64,000 nt of DNA from Symbiotaphrina buchneri (Eukaryota > Ascomycota > Symbiotaphrinales > Symbiotaphrinaceae): contig BCIG01000030.1 of assembly GCA_001599915.1 (NCBI GenBank), positions 62,001-126,000 of the forward strand, given 5' to 3'. The translations under genes were made by a program, and so were the position numbers. Shown piece after piece: positions 55,502-64,000 of this stretch (its first letter is position 1; each line of letters begins with the position of its first letter). The notes below the pieces were generated by a model that saw only the letters and a list, made by a program, of their open reading frames with translations, had not been told where the DNA came from and made no database searches.

Positions 55502-56315
55502 TTGGCTCAATGTAAGGATAATACGCTGTCTGTCTGTAGGAGGTGAAGCTGTACGTGAGATAGAATGGAAATGTGGATAATTCCCGTTCTTGGTGTTGGG
55601 GTTACATGAAGAGTATGCAAGAGAAAGGATTAGGCGATTGATTGATTGATTAACAAACCAATCTCAAGCCTAGCGAAGAGAAATATTCACTTCTATACCT
55701 CTCTATAGACTCTCCTATATCGCGTTGGGAGATAAGGTTGGTTCGTGTTGTGGTGCGGGGTCGGGCGGGGTCCCCGGATGTTCGCTCGCTGGAGATGGAG
55801 GGAGGGCCAAGACAGTTTAGGGGCTAAAGGGGTCTCCCCTAGCTTACAATCGTTCCCCCACGGGGTAAGTAGGTTACGGAATTCGGAAGTTGCGAGGTCC
55901 CGTACCGAGTGGGATACGAGGATGTTGGCTGCGCTAGGTAGGAGAGTTCTTAGGGCTTTAATCCTTCAAATAGAATGTGGAAGATGTGAGGGTCTTTCGG
56001 GTTTTCGCTTTTAAAGGGGTTTGGTTGGTGATGAGGATGGTGTTGGTGAAGCACCTGTCAAGACTACTGTCAAGAATACTGTTATCCACAGCAAGCATAA
56101 CAAATGTGTGCATATCATCAAGAAGGGAGATTAGGATGCTGGTATAAATATCATGCTACAGGAGATATCATACCTTCTACGGTGGAGTTGAGGTCTGCTG
56201 CTATTGGATATAACTCAACCAAAATAAACCACAGTGTCTGACACAGACCAATACAACGGGCAGAGATCAACCACTTCCGCAACGAGACACGCTCCAATAT
56301 CATCCCATTCCACCA
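55502..56315. other. Promoter of the zinc-cluster gene and flank of the hydrolase
   Basis: Pyrimidine/purine tracts near 55640-55720 and short repeated GATTGATTGATTGATT at about 55635 lie upstream of the factor. No gene is supported. Confidence 0.45.
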
Positions 56316-57714
56316 TCAAGCCAGCGCCTTATAAACAGCCGACTCAACATCAACCCACAAACCCAACACCTGCGGATCCGCAAACGGCAAGACCTGGCAA
56401 GCTACAATGCCCGCAACGCCCTTTTCACGATCACACCACCAAAAGAGATTCGGGAGGCCAGCCCAGTGTCCTGTGCCCGACGACCTCCCCGTGGCTCCCC
56501 CAGTGAGCATGAACGTCAGGCCCCAGCCCTGCGGCGTCGACGACGACGGGTATAGGTCCGGGATGGGGTTCGTCAGGTCGGCTTTAGCGTTGGTGATGCC
56601 CTGTGTGCCGAAGTGCGGGAACTCGGGGATCTGGTTGCGGAACATCTCGTCGACGGTGGATTTCTGCAGGAGCTGCGCGCCGGTTGTGGGGGATGTGCCG
56701 TCGTTGAGGAGCGTTGCGAGGATTTCTAAGCGGCGAGGTTAGATGAGTGAAGGGGAAGGTGAGAGCGTTTGAGGATGATGCTTACGGCAGTATTCCTGGG
56801 GTTTGGCAAAACATCCTGCTCCACCGCTGTTCACGCAGGACTTGATGTCTTCCGGGGTGGATACGATCAAAGGTCGGCGGAGGAGATGGTCTCTTGGGGA
56901 GAGTTGGCCGTTGGGCTCTCGTTGATTCATGTAGACTAGATTGGCCTTCATAGATGCGGTTGGAAACATGGATATGTTCTTGAGACCTAAGGGCTGGAAG
57001 ATATTGCGATGCAGGTAATCGTTCAAGGAGAGTCCCGTCACTCGCTCCAGAAGCATACCAGCCCAATCGATGTTGATCTGATATGCGCGTATTAGATATA
57101 AGCATCTTCAGATATGGAGGAACGAGCATACCCCATACTCCCAACGTTCTCCGGGCTGATTGACCAACGGCTGTAGCAAATCGTACATATGTCCGAAAAA
57201 CTCATCATATCCGATAGGTTTGCTATAATCCCTTAATTTCTCATTGAAGAACGCGTATCCGAACCCAGCTGTTCGGGTCCAAGGTCAGAGCCACCGTTCC
57301 CCTTTTGGGCCGGATAATCTCACCTGTATGAGAAAGCAACATCCTTAGTGTAATGCCACGCTTCTTCTCCACCAGCGTGCCATCATCCTGCAGGACCTTA
57401 ACATCCTTCAGCTCCGGGCATATCTTCTCGACCTGCTGCGCATCGTCTAGCGCCAGCAGGCCTTTCTCCACCAGTTGCATGCAAGCAATGCCCACAACCA
57501 TCTTGGTGCACGACGCGATCCAGAAGATGCTGTCAAGAGTCATGGGTTCTTTGGAGCCATATCCTCGCTTCCCAGATGCATAGGAGAAATGCTCTTTGCC
57601 ATCTTTTCCCACGACCAGAACCACCGTGCCTGGCAGTCCCGTTTCCTGATCCGCGCACGCTTTGTCAATTGTTTGCTGAAGCGCGGATACAGCTTGAGCG
57701 GATAGAGTTGCCAT
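56316..57714 (-). CDS. Beta-lactamase-fold serine hydrolase (class C / esterase / transesterase type)
   Basis: Four exons, 57714-57324, 57268-57132, 57077-56786 and 56725-56316, give 409 residues. DSIFWIASCTKMVVGIACMQ contains the catalytic SxxK (SCTK), and GERWEYGINIDWAG across intron 2 supplies the Tyr of the Y-x-N motif. LPGTVVLVVGKDGKEHFSYA, TLRMLLSHTAGFGY and GHWAGLPNLFWWCDREKGV are typical of fungal EstB/LovD-like enzymes. These hydrolyse or transfer acyl esters rather than beta-lactams. No signal peptide is evident from ATG 57714; an in-frame ATG at 57831 would add 39 residues. It is transcribed divergently from the Baeyer-Villiger monooxygenase, whose ester product could be its substrate. 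Confidence 0.88.
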
Positions 57715-58923
57715 TGCTGTCGGCGAGCCGCTATTCAATTCTTTATCACGATTTTGATCCAAGGTCAACCGGATACCATGCAACCTTTGAAGCAATTGGA
57801 TCCTGATGTCTAATATACGATCCAAGGCCATTCAGATACCAACCTGAAGCCTTCCAGTTGCTACTAAACAGGAAGACTTGCCGATCGTCTGCGTTCAGCC
57901 TTTAGCAAAAGCAGGCTATTGGCTAACGCCGCGTCCGCGTGAACAGCGCATCTCGGGATTGTTGTGCCCAGCACCCGCCCCCGCAGGCTATCGATTTTAG
58001 GCTCCGATACATCATCATCCCAGCAATCCATACTTCCTCAAGCATAGCGACCTCAAGTGAAGCTATCCTTGGCCCCCAACAATGACAACAACAATGGTCG
58101 TGCCGTGCTCTGTCGATCTCGGAAGCTCAGATGCAGTGCGGTGCCGCAGTCTGTGCGCTTTACCCCGCGAATCTCCGAGCCCCTGAACGTCGTTAGCTCG
58201 GCTGCCGGCCGACCTCTGTGCGGACCCGCTGGTCGTTGTGATCTAAACGACCCTTGAAACCTATGGATTTAGGCTCCGGCTAGCTCAAGGTATGCAGCTC
58301 CGGTCGAATGGAAGCAGACGCCTGGAAGCAAGTGTCAGGTAACTCTTGACGATCGTTGTCCGAAGGAGGCTTGCTATATCTCTTGGCACCAATCGCTCGG
58401 GACTCACGGAACATCTTGGGGGAAAGCAAAGATATACCGCCTTGAAGACCCTGAAGCTGACATGCTTCCATTTTTGGAGCAGGTATGAACCATCTGCGGC
58501 TCAATACCAGACATATGGCTTGCAGAATGATGGTGAGACTGGATGCGGGTCCGATATTGATGACCTGGAGAATCTGGGGTAGGTGAGCGGGGAAGGGAGC
58601 AGGGAGGCATTCCTTCTGCATATCCAATCAGATGGACTCGTGATGCGGCTGCGTCCAAGCTGTTGTGGCCCTTTGCGGGGATTGATTACGAGTTGTCCGC
58701 ATTGGAGGCATATCCAGTTCGGCACGAATGGGTCAATTGATGAACTTTCGAGTTTCTAATACTGTTGCAGCAATGGAAGGTCCTTGAGCTTGAAATGTTT
58801 ATTTAAAGCTGCTCTCGTCGTCTGGTTTCATCAAGGAGCAAGAAGCAGAGAAGAAAGACACGATACATCTCCCTCTATATTGGGGATCCCGTTCTCTATC
58901 AGTCAATCTTCGAAATCATAGTT
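57715..58923. promoter_or_regulatory. Shared divergent region of hydrolase and BVMO genes
   Basis: These 1.2 kb separate the two start codons. I found no supported coding frame. A CTATATTGG element at about 58876 lies shortly before the BVMO start. Confidence 0.35.
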
Positions 58924-60639
58924 ATGCATGTCAAGACCGAGCTCAGCGAATATGCCCGCCGACGCGGCACAGACGGCCCTTACGCCGACAACCTGCAAGT
59001 CGACGCCTTGATCGTCGGTGCCGGCTTCGGGGGCATCTACTGTCTGTACGAAATGCGCAAACTAGGTCTCAACGCCGTCATCTACGAAGCCGGCAACGAC
59101 ACGGGCGGGACCTGGCGCTGGAACTGCTACCCGGGTGCTGGGGTTGACTCCGAGATCCCGGAGTACCAGTACTCAATCCCAGAGACGTGGAAGGACTGGA
59201 CGTGGTCGACCAACTACCCGACGTACGAGGAGCTGCGGGCGTACTTTGACCACGTCGACAAGGTGCTGCAGATCAAGAAGGACTGCGCATTTGAGACCGT
59301 CGTCGTTGGTGCGCAGTTCGATACGCATCAGGGCCGTTGGCAGGTCAAGACTGCGGATGGCAGGACCGCGTATGCAAAGTACTTCATCATCGCGGCGGGG
59401 TTTGCTGCCAAACGCTATATCCCCGAGTGGCCCGGCACCGACACGTTCAAAGGCATCATCCACCACTCGTCGTTCTGGCCAGACGAGAAGGTCCCCGTCC
59501 GTGGCAAGAGGTGCGCGGTCATCGGTACTGGCGCCTCGGGCGTGCAGATCACGCAGGCATGGGGACCTGAAGCTCTCTCGCTGAAGGTCTTCCAGCGGAC
59601 CCCTAATTTGGCTGTGCCCATGCGGAAGCGAGCTCTGACGGTAAAGGAGCAGCAGGACTCCAAGTATTTCTACCCTGAACTGTTCTCACTGCGCGAGAAA
59701 TGTTTTGGTGGGTTTCTGTACACCTTTTCCGAGAGGGGTGCTTTCGAGGACAGCCCAGAGGAGCAAGAGGTCTTCCTCGAGAAGCTATGGAAAGACGGCG
59801 GCTTCCGCTACTGGCTTGCCAACTACAAAGACTACCTCTTCGACCCGAAATCCAACAAAGTCGTCTACGACTTCTGGGCCAAGAAGACCCGGGACCGCAT
59901 CGGCGACCCTGTGCAGCGGGATCTTCTGGCGCCTTTGGAACCACCGCATCCCTGGGGCGTGAAGCGGCCTTGTCTGGAATACAACTACTACGAGCAATTC
60001 AATCGGCCCAACGTCGAGGTCGTCAACATCAAGCACAACCCCATCAAGGGTTTCACGGAGAAGGGCATCCTGCTCGAAGACGGCACCGAGCACGAATTCG
60101 ACATCATCTGCATCGCCACCGGCTTCGACATCACCACCGGCGGCATGACCAGCATGGGCCTGAAGAGCATCCACGGCACCAGCCTGCAAGACGAATGGAA
60201 AGCCGGGGCCTACACGTACCTCGGCACGACCGTCAGCGGGTACCCGAACATGTTCCATCTGTACGGCCCGCACGGCCCGACGCTGCTCAGCAATGGCCCT
60301 ACGAGCGTCGAGATCCAGGGCCGCTGGATCGCCGATGCTATCAAGCATATCGAGCGCCAGGGCATTAAGTACATCGACCCGACGCCCGAGTCGGCGCGCA
60401 AGTGGAAGAAGCGCATTAATGAGTTGTCGGATATCTCGCTTTTCCCGACGACGAAGTCGACGTATATGGGTGGGAGCATGCCCGGGAAGGTCTTTGAGCA
60501 GGTCAGTTATGCGGGAGGGGAGTATGCGTATTCGCAGGAGATCCGGGCGGTGCTACCGCAGTTCTCGGGATTCAATGTGGCTAAGAAGGAGGGACAAACG
60601 AAACTTGCGGCGAAGACTTCTCAATTGAACGGCCAGTGA
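58924..60639 (+). CDS. Baeyer-Villiger flavin monooxygenase (cyclohexanone-monooxygenase type)
   Basis: This is an intronless 571-residue frame. VDALIVGAGFGGIYCLYEMR is the first Rossmann FAD motif. GGTWRWNCYPGAGVDSE follows, and CAVIGTGASGVQITQ is the NADPH motif. FKGIIHHSSFWP exactly fits the Baeyer-Villiger fingerprint FxGxxxHxxxWP. IICIATGFDITTGG and NMFHLYGPHGPTLLSNGP are also usual. The enzyme inserts oxygen next to a ketone carbonyl to give an ester or lactone, using NADPH, O2 and FAD. Very high GC and full length indicate an active gene. Its divergent neighbour is a predicted esterase and a Zn2Cys6 factor lies beyond, suggesting a co-regulated set. The substrate is unknown. Confidence 0.95.
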   Translation: MHVKTELSEYARRRGTDGPYADNLQVDALIVGAGFGGIYCLYEMRKLGLNAVIYEAGNDTGGTWRWNCYPGAGVDSEIPEYQYSIPETWKDWTWSTNYPTYEELRAYFDHVDKVLQIKKDCAFETVVVGAQFDTHQGRWQVKTADGRTAYAKYFIIAAGFAAKRYIPEWPGTDTFKGIIHHSSFWPDEKVPVRGKRCAVIGTGASGVQITQAWGPEALSLKVFQRTPNLAVPMRKRALTVKEQQDSKYFYPELFSLREKCFGGFLYTFSERGAFEDSPEEQEVFLEKLWKDGGFRYWLANYKDYLFDPKSNKVVYDFWAKKTRDRIGDPVQRDLLAPLEPPHPWGVKRPCLEYNYYEQFNRPNVEVVNIKHNPIKGFTEKGILLEDGTEHEFDIICIATGFDITTGGMTSMGLKSIHGTSLQDEWKAGAYTYLGTTVSGYPNMFHLYGPHGPTLLSNGPTSVEIQGRWIADAIKHIERQGIKYIDPTPESARKWKKRINELSDISLFPTTKSTYMGGSMPGKVFEQVSYAGGEYAYSQEIRAVLPQFSGFNVAKKEGQTKLAAKTSQLNGQ

Positions 60640-61084
60640 TTGAGTTATCTTCTGATTTTGAAGAACGGAAGCTTAGTGATGTTATTCTTAGGTACAAGCA
60701 GGCGAAAGAAAACATATTCAGCTGGACAACAAATGATTGCTGTGAAGTTGAGATCGTGAAGCATCTGTCATATTCAGTATGTGCTCCTTCTTTCTTATGA
60801 CCCCATATGCATCATAAAACTTGATTGCACGACCGTCATACGTGCGAATGCCGCTATCCCACGCAGCGGTGTCCCGTTTTTCTCATAGGTGCATTCTGAG
60901 TACTCCGGCAAACTCTTCTCGAAGCGGTGTACTCATTGAGTTGAGAAGTCCGACTTCCTCTTTGGTTGACTGCTGTCCATGTTGACTGAAAGGCGGATAG
61001 CTATAGCTTGATGCACAATGCAAGTGAGGTGAAAATAAGAAGAAGCTCTAGGCAAGAAATTTTGTGGTATAGTATGTGCGAAGC
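60640..61084. other. Intergenic region
   Basis: This is the 3' flank of the BVMO gene and of the helicase remnant (convergent). Nothing is recognised. Confidence 0.45.
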
Positions 61085-62842
61085 TTAGCGATGCTGCTGG
61101 CAATTAAAATCAATATAGTGGGTAGTGATGCCGCCTTTGAATTCGACGGCAGCATCCAAGTTGTCAAACTTTCCCAGCAGGTCGACAATGCTCGCGTCCA
61201 TGACTGCCTTTACTTTGCCTCTTGTTCGTAGTCCGTCGGCGTCGCCGATAATGATGAGCCCGGATCTTGCACGTCTGAGGGCAACGCAAAGGCGACGTTC
61301 ATCCCTCATGAACGATGTCAATCCCGTGACCGAAGTCTTATCTCCGAAGAGGCGCCAAAATTCCCTGGGGATGGATGGCCCTGAAGTCCTCTTCTTCGAG
61401 GCCGCTTCGACCCAAGACTGACGTACTCTCCACACTGCAACCAGTAATTAGCAGCACGGCCGGCCATGCACGACCGTAGGTGCAAGGACTGACCACTGCA
61501 GCGGACATGAGTTCCATTGTTGATACAGTTGGCACAAGAGTTCGTAACATCCAGGGGGTATGTGGCCCGGTGAATTCATCAAGCTGAACATTGACGGCGT
61601 GAGCGGGCAAGGCCCGGGCATCTTCTTGGTTTAAGACAGGTGCGTCCAAGCTTGCCAGAGGGTCGTTGTCACACCACGGGGTACTTGCTGATTCAAAAGA
61701 GATGTATCCGCGACCCTGTCCAAACAACAGAGCATGGATGCCTATTCAGGCTGTTAGAGGATGATTACCTCTGCACGAGACGATAAACAACATCAGGAGG
61801 TATCACTTACATCTTGAAGGACTTTGCCAGTTTGAGGCCAATTGACGAAGATGACCACCTTGTGGCTTCGTTCAACAACACAGTGGTTGATAATCTTATC
61901 CATAGCCTCCAGCTTCGGAAATCCTTCGTGCAAGTGCTTGACTGCGTCCTTCAGCGAAGTTGGAAGCCTCTCATCCTCTTGCAGAGTGCCTTGGATAAAA
62001 TTGTCGAGCTTGTATGGTCCTTTGCGGGGTTGTTGATTGTCTTCCGTAGAGTAGTCGAGGAAGGTTCGCTTTTGAGGCTCGACAGGCGTCTCAATCTCGA
62101 CAGTCATTTGAGTCTCCTCGGATCCCGCCGAGGCCTCGATATTGCCCGATAGTGGCATCAGTAGTTGGTATGTAAATCCAGTTGCAGGGTCGGTCCAGTG
62201 AGGTTCAGCGTCATCTGCAGGTTCTTGCCAATCGAATTCATAACACTTGCCCTTCTTGTAATACTGCCGAGGACGCTCACTCCCATCCACATCAAGGTAT
62301 CCCTCCATGTAATTCCATACATCCATGACTTGGAATTGTCTTGGCCTTTAACACTCCAAAGAGGAAGATGAAGTTCCACTCGAGTACCAGAACGTGCGAG
62401 CAACACGGAATTCACGTTCTTGTTCCAGGATGCTTTTCAGGGCTTCCTGTTCGTTTTCTCGTCCGGGAACTCCGCAAAGTAGAAGACTTGGCCTTGTTTT
62501 CCTGTGTAGGGCGTGCATATACCCCCTTTTGGGCAATACGTCTCGACAAAAGGCCATGTTCATCTCTCATGAACGATGTCAATCCCATGACCGAAGTCTT
62601 ATCTCCGACCGCGACAAGGTCTAGGATGATGATATTTCTCTCCGAACCCTGGAATGAGTCCACAGTCGCAATTGACAAGTCGCCGATGGCGTCGTCATCC
62701 TTTTGCGCCGCGTTCGCTCTTGACCGAGTCTCACGACCGAAACCGCTACCACTCTGGCCACGCCGACCGCCGGTACGACGGCCCGGGTTACTCCTACCAC
62801 CAAAGGTGGAGTTGGACGAGTATGACCGGTAGTCATAATTAA
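61085..62842 (-). pseudogene. Rearranged UPF1-like (SF1) helicase remnant
   Basis: Three conserved pieces appear on the minus strand in the wrong order. At 62842-62556 an Arg/Gly-rich leader runs into LSIATVDSFQGSERNIIILD (helicase motif V) and SVMGLTSFMRDEH, then the frame fails. At 62555-61490 there is RPSLLLCGVPGREN, ELHLPLWSVKGQDNSKSW and SHKVVIFVNWPQTGKVLQDV. At 61435-61085 come GDKTSVTGLTSFMRDERRLC and VALRRARSGLIIIGDADGLR (motif VI), ending CQQHR. About 50 bp around SFMRDE is present twice (near 61300 and 62560). The locus looks like a partial duplication or insertion within a degraded helicase gene. Several frames would need joining, so I call it broken. Confidence 0.55.
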
Positions 62843-63456
62843 AAAGGTTTAAGACAGGTACACTTGTCCCCGTCTTGGAAAAAAGTGTAAAGAGGGGTCC
62901 ACTTGTCCCCTCTTGATCGCCTCTTAAACAGAGTCACCCTACAACCCTCAAAGGCCAGGAAATAAAAGAAGAAGAAGAGCACCCGAAGGGGCGCGCTGGC
63001 TGCTCCAAGAGCAGGAAAAGACACTACGACATGTTGAGACTTTTCTAGGCCAGGATATGAACGAGGGTTTCCACCATCGTTATTAGCCGGACTTGGGAAA
63101 TCCCCTTGTCCTGCCTCCGGCAACCCCCCCCCAGCCATCTCCTCGTCCTCGTCCGTCTTTTGCCGCGCCCGCTTTTCTGGAGATTCTTCAGAGGGAACAT
63201 GTTCCCTCTGGCTCCCCTTCTTTGGGGTCCTCAGCTTGGGGACGGACCCTGGTTCTTCAGAAAAAAGGAGGTTCTCGCCAGTTGTCAGACGAGTACGGAT
63301 GAAGAGAAAAGAGATCAAGAAGAGACCGAGTGGAAGGAACTTGGTGACCTTCGATATATGTGTAGGGTGTGCTAGCCAGGTCTTATATATATATAAATGC
63401 AATGATATCAAGCAGAAATAGACTCGCGATATTTCAAGAAATTTCTCTGATTTCAA
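62839..63456 (-). CDS. Unrecognised 205-codon open frame beside the helicase remnant
   Basis: The frame runs through a hydrophobic start (VYFCLISLHLYIYKTWL), a charged middle (SPEKRARQKTDEDEEMAGGG) and an end with repeated RGDKWTPLYTF / DGDKCTCLKPF. The last part is encoded by two near-identical GGGGACAAGTG blocks (62865-62915). The mixture of composition, a 22-bp palindrome (63189-63210) and its position against the helicase remnant suggest an inserted segment rather than an ordinary gene. I cannot assign a family. Confidence 0.25.
   Translation of the reverse strand: MKSEKFLEISRVYFCLISLHLYIYKTWLAHPTHISKVTKFLPLGLFLISFLFIRTRLTTGENLLFSEEPGSVPKLRTPKKGSQREHVPSEESPEKRARQKTDEDEEMAGGGLPEAGQGDFPSPANNDGGNPRSYPGLEKSQHVVVSFPALGAASAPLRVLFFFFYFLAFEGCRVTLFKRRSRGDKWTPLYTFFQDGDKCTCLKPF
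63189..63210. repeat. 22-bp perfect palindrome
   Basis: Half-site CAGAGGGAACA is followed directly by its exact reverse complement TGTTCCCTCTG, with no spacer. Confidence 0.85.
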
Positions 63457-63737
63457 GGAGGAGAGGCGCTGTTTATATAGACCAACTGTGGGCGGGGTTG
63501 CTCACCAGGGCTCTGTTTGCCTGCCATGAAACAAACTGATGATGAGTCATTAAAGCGTGAATCCGCCGTGGGGTAAAGGCATGCAGATGCGTGTTTGACA
63601 AACAAGGTCACTGTCACTGTCCATGTTGATTGATAACATGACTGCAGATCCCAGTTGTACTTGCTCATATCATATTTGTAATCGAAGCTGGAACACGGCC
63701 GGTTTTATGAGAATCAGCAGTTTCGACCATCACTAGC

Positions 63738-64000
63738 CTACAACTGTGCAGGGTCCACCGTGGCCATGGCGTGGCCTCCACCAAAGACATCCGGCGGCAT
63801 GCTCATGCCTCCAAACTCCGGGTCCGCACCGCCCATGAACCCCGCAAATGCCTGAGGGAACGGCTGCTGCAATGGGCCATTGTATGTGCCTATGTTGCTA
63901 TTACCCATGTATGCAGAGGACGCCGAGCTCCATGATGACGCAGCGGAAGCGTTGGTTTGCGCAGCGAGCGGGCCGTGGAACAGGTGGTCCGGTGGGGTGG
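63738..64000 (-). CDS. C-terminal 86 codons of a gene cut by the window edge
   Basis: An open minus-strand frame enters from the right edge and stops at 63738-63740 (TAG). It is rich in Ala, Ser, Gly, Met, Pro and Gln: SAYMGNSNIGTYNGPLQQPF, then FAGFMGGADPEFGG, and the end ATVDPAQL. This is the disordered tail typical of fungal transcription factors or signalling proteins. The domain part is outside the window, so no function can be given. Its steady composition and lack of stops over 263 bp support a real exon. Confidence 0.6.
   Translation of the reverse strand, partial: TPPDHLFHGPLAAQTNASAASSWSSASSAYMGNSNIGTYNGPLQQPFPQAFAGFMGGADPEFGGMSMPPDVFGGGHAMATVDPAQL

Noticed and set aside
56316-57714. 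True beta-lactamase for antibiotic resistance
   Set aside because: The motif set (SCTK, YGIN) and length fit fungal EstB/LovD-like esterases, which are common metabolic enzymes.
59700-60368. 222-codon plus-strand frame and 187-codon minus-strand frame over the BVMO
   Set aside because: Both are alternative-frame shadows of a clearly coding GC-rich gene.
1-64000. tRNA genes, rRNA genes and CRISPR arrays
   Set aside because: None could be recognised by eye. CRISPR arrays are not expected in a fungal nuclear genome. A tRNAscan run would settle the tRNA question.

Overview
The window is nuclear DNA of a filamentous ascomycete, most likely Eurotiales-like (Aspergillus/Penicillium type). Genes are dense, with short GT-AG introns. 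The families are typically fungal: a Zn2Cys6 regulator, a LaeA-type methyltransferase, a CYP52-like P450, a PigL_N/ankyrin protein, an NCS1 permease and Baeyer-Villiger and salicylate-hydroxylase-type monooxygenases. A sharply bounded AT-rich block has the transition-rich decay expected of repeat-induced point mutation (RIP). No bacterial operons, CRISPR arrays or rRNA genes were seen.

Layout. 1-11.8 kb: the end of a sulfite-oxidase-like gene, a monocarboxylate-transporter-like MFS gene, a DUF1348 gene with an in-frame stop, a PigL_N/ankyrin gene, a small cysteine-rich gene, an FAD monooxygenase and a trans-aconitate-methyltransferase-like gene. 11.8-27.05 kb: a 15.2-kb AT-rich block that I read as one Mutator-like (MULE) DNA transposon. 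It has long terminal inverted repeats and a perfect 9-bp target duplication. A degraded LTR element is nested in it, and that element holds a second copy of itself, an inverted solo LTR and a Ty1/copia element. 27.3-30 kb: a short-chain dehydrogenase and an aldo-keto reductase. 30-31.6 kb: decayed BTB-like fragments and a short open frame.

32.5-39.2 kb: a thymine-7-hydroxylase-like 2-oxoglutarate dioxygenase and an NCS1 nucleobase-type permease, transcribed divergently from a 1.06-kb region with several GATA motifs, then a LaeA-like methyltransferase. 39.8-52.4 kb: an M24 peptidase with a membrane anchor, a CYP52-like P450, a coiled-coil protein, a decayed SDR, a DET1-like histidine phosphatase and the Golgi-tether subunit COG8. 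52.8-60.6 kb: a 913-residue Zn2Cys6 factor, a beta-lactamase-fold serine hydrolase and a Baeyer-Villiger monooxygenase. These could form a ketone-to-ester-to-hydrolysis module. 61-64 kb: a rearranged SF1 helicase remnant, a segment with a 22-bp perfect palindrome, and the last 86 codons of a further gene.

The most notable points are the MULE with its nested elements, the dioxygenase/permease pair, very small exons (10 and 11 nt) in two genes, a zinc cluster with a 33-residue low-complexity loop, and several host genes that appear broken or to have shifted splice sites. All gene models were made by eye from splice signals and conserved motifs; no database search or alignment was run.
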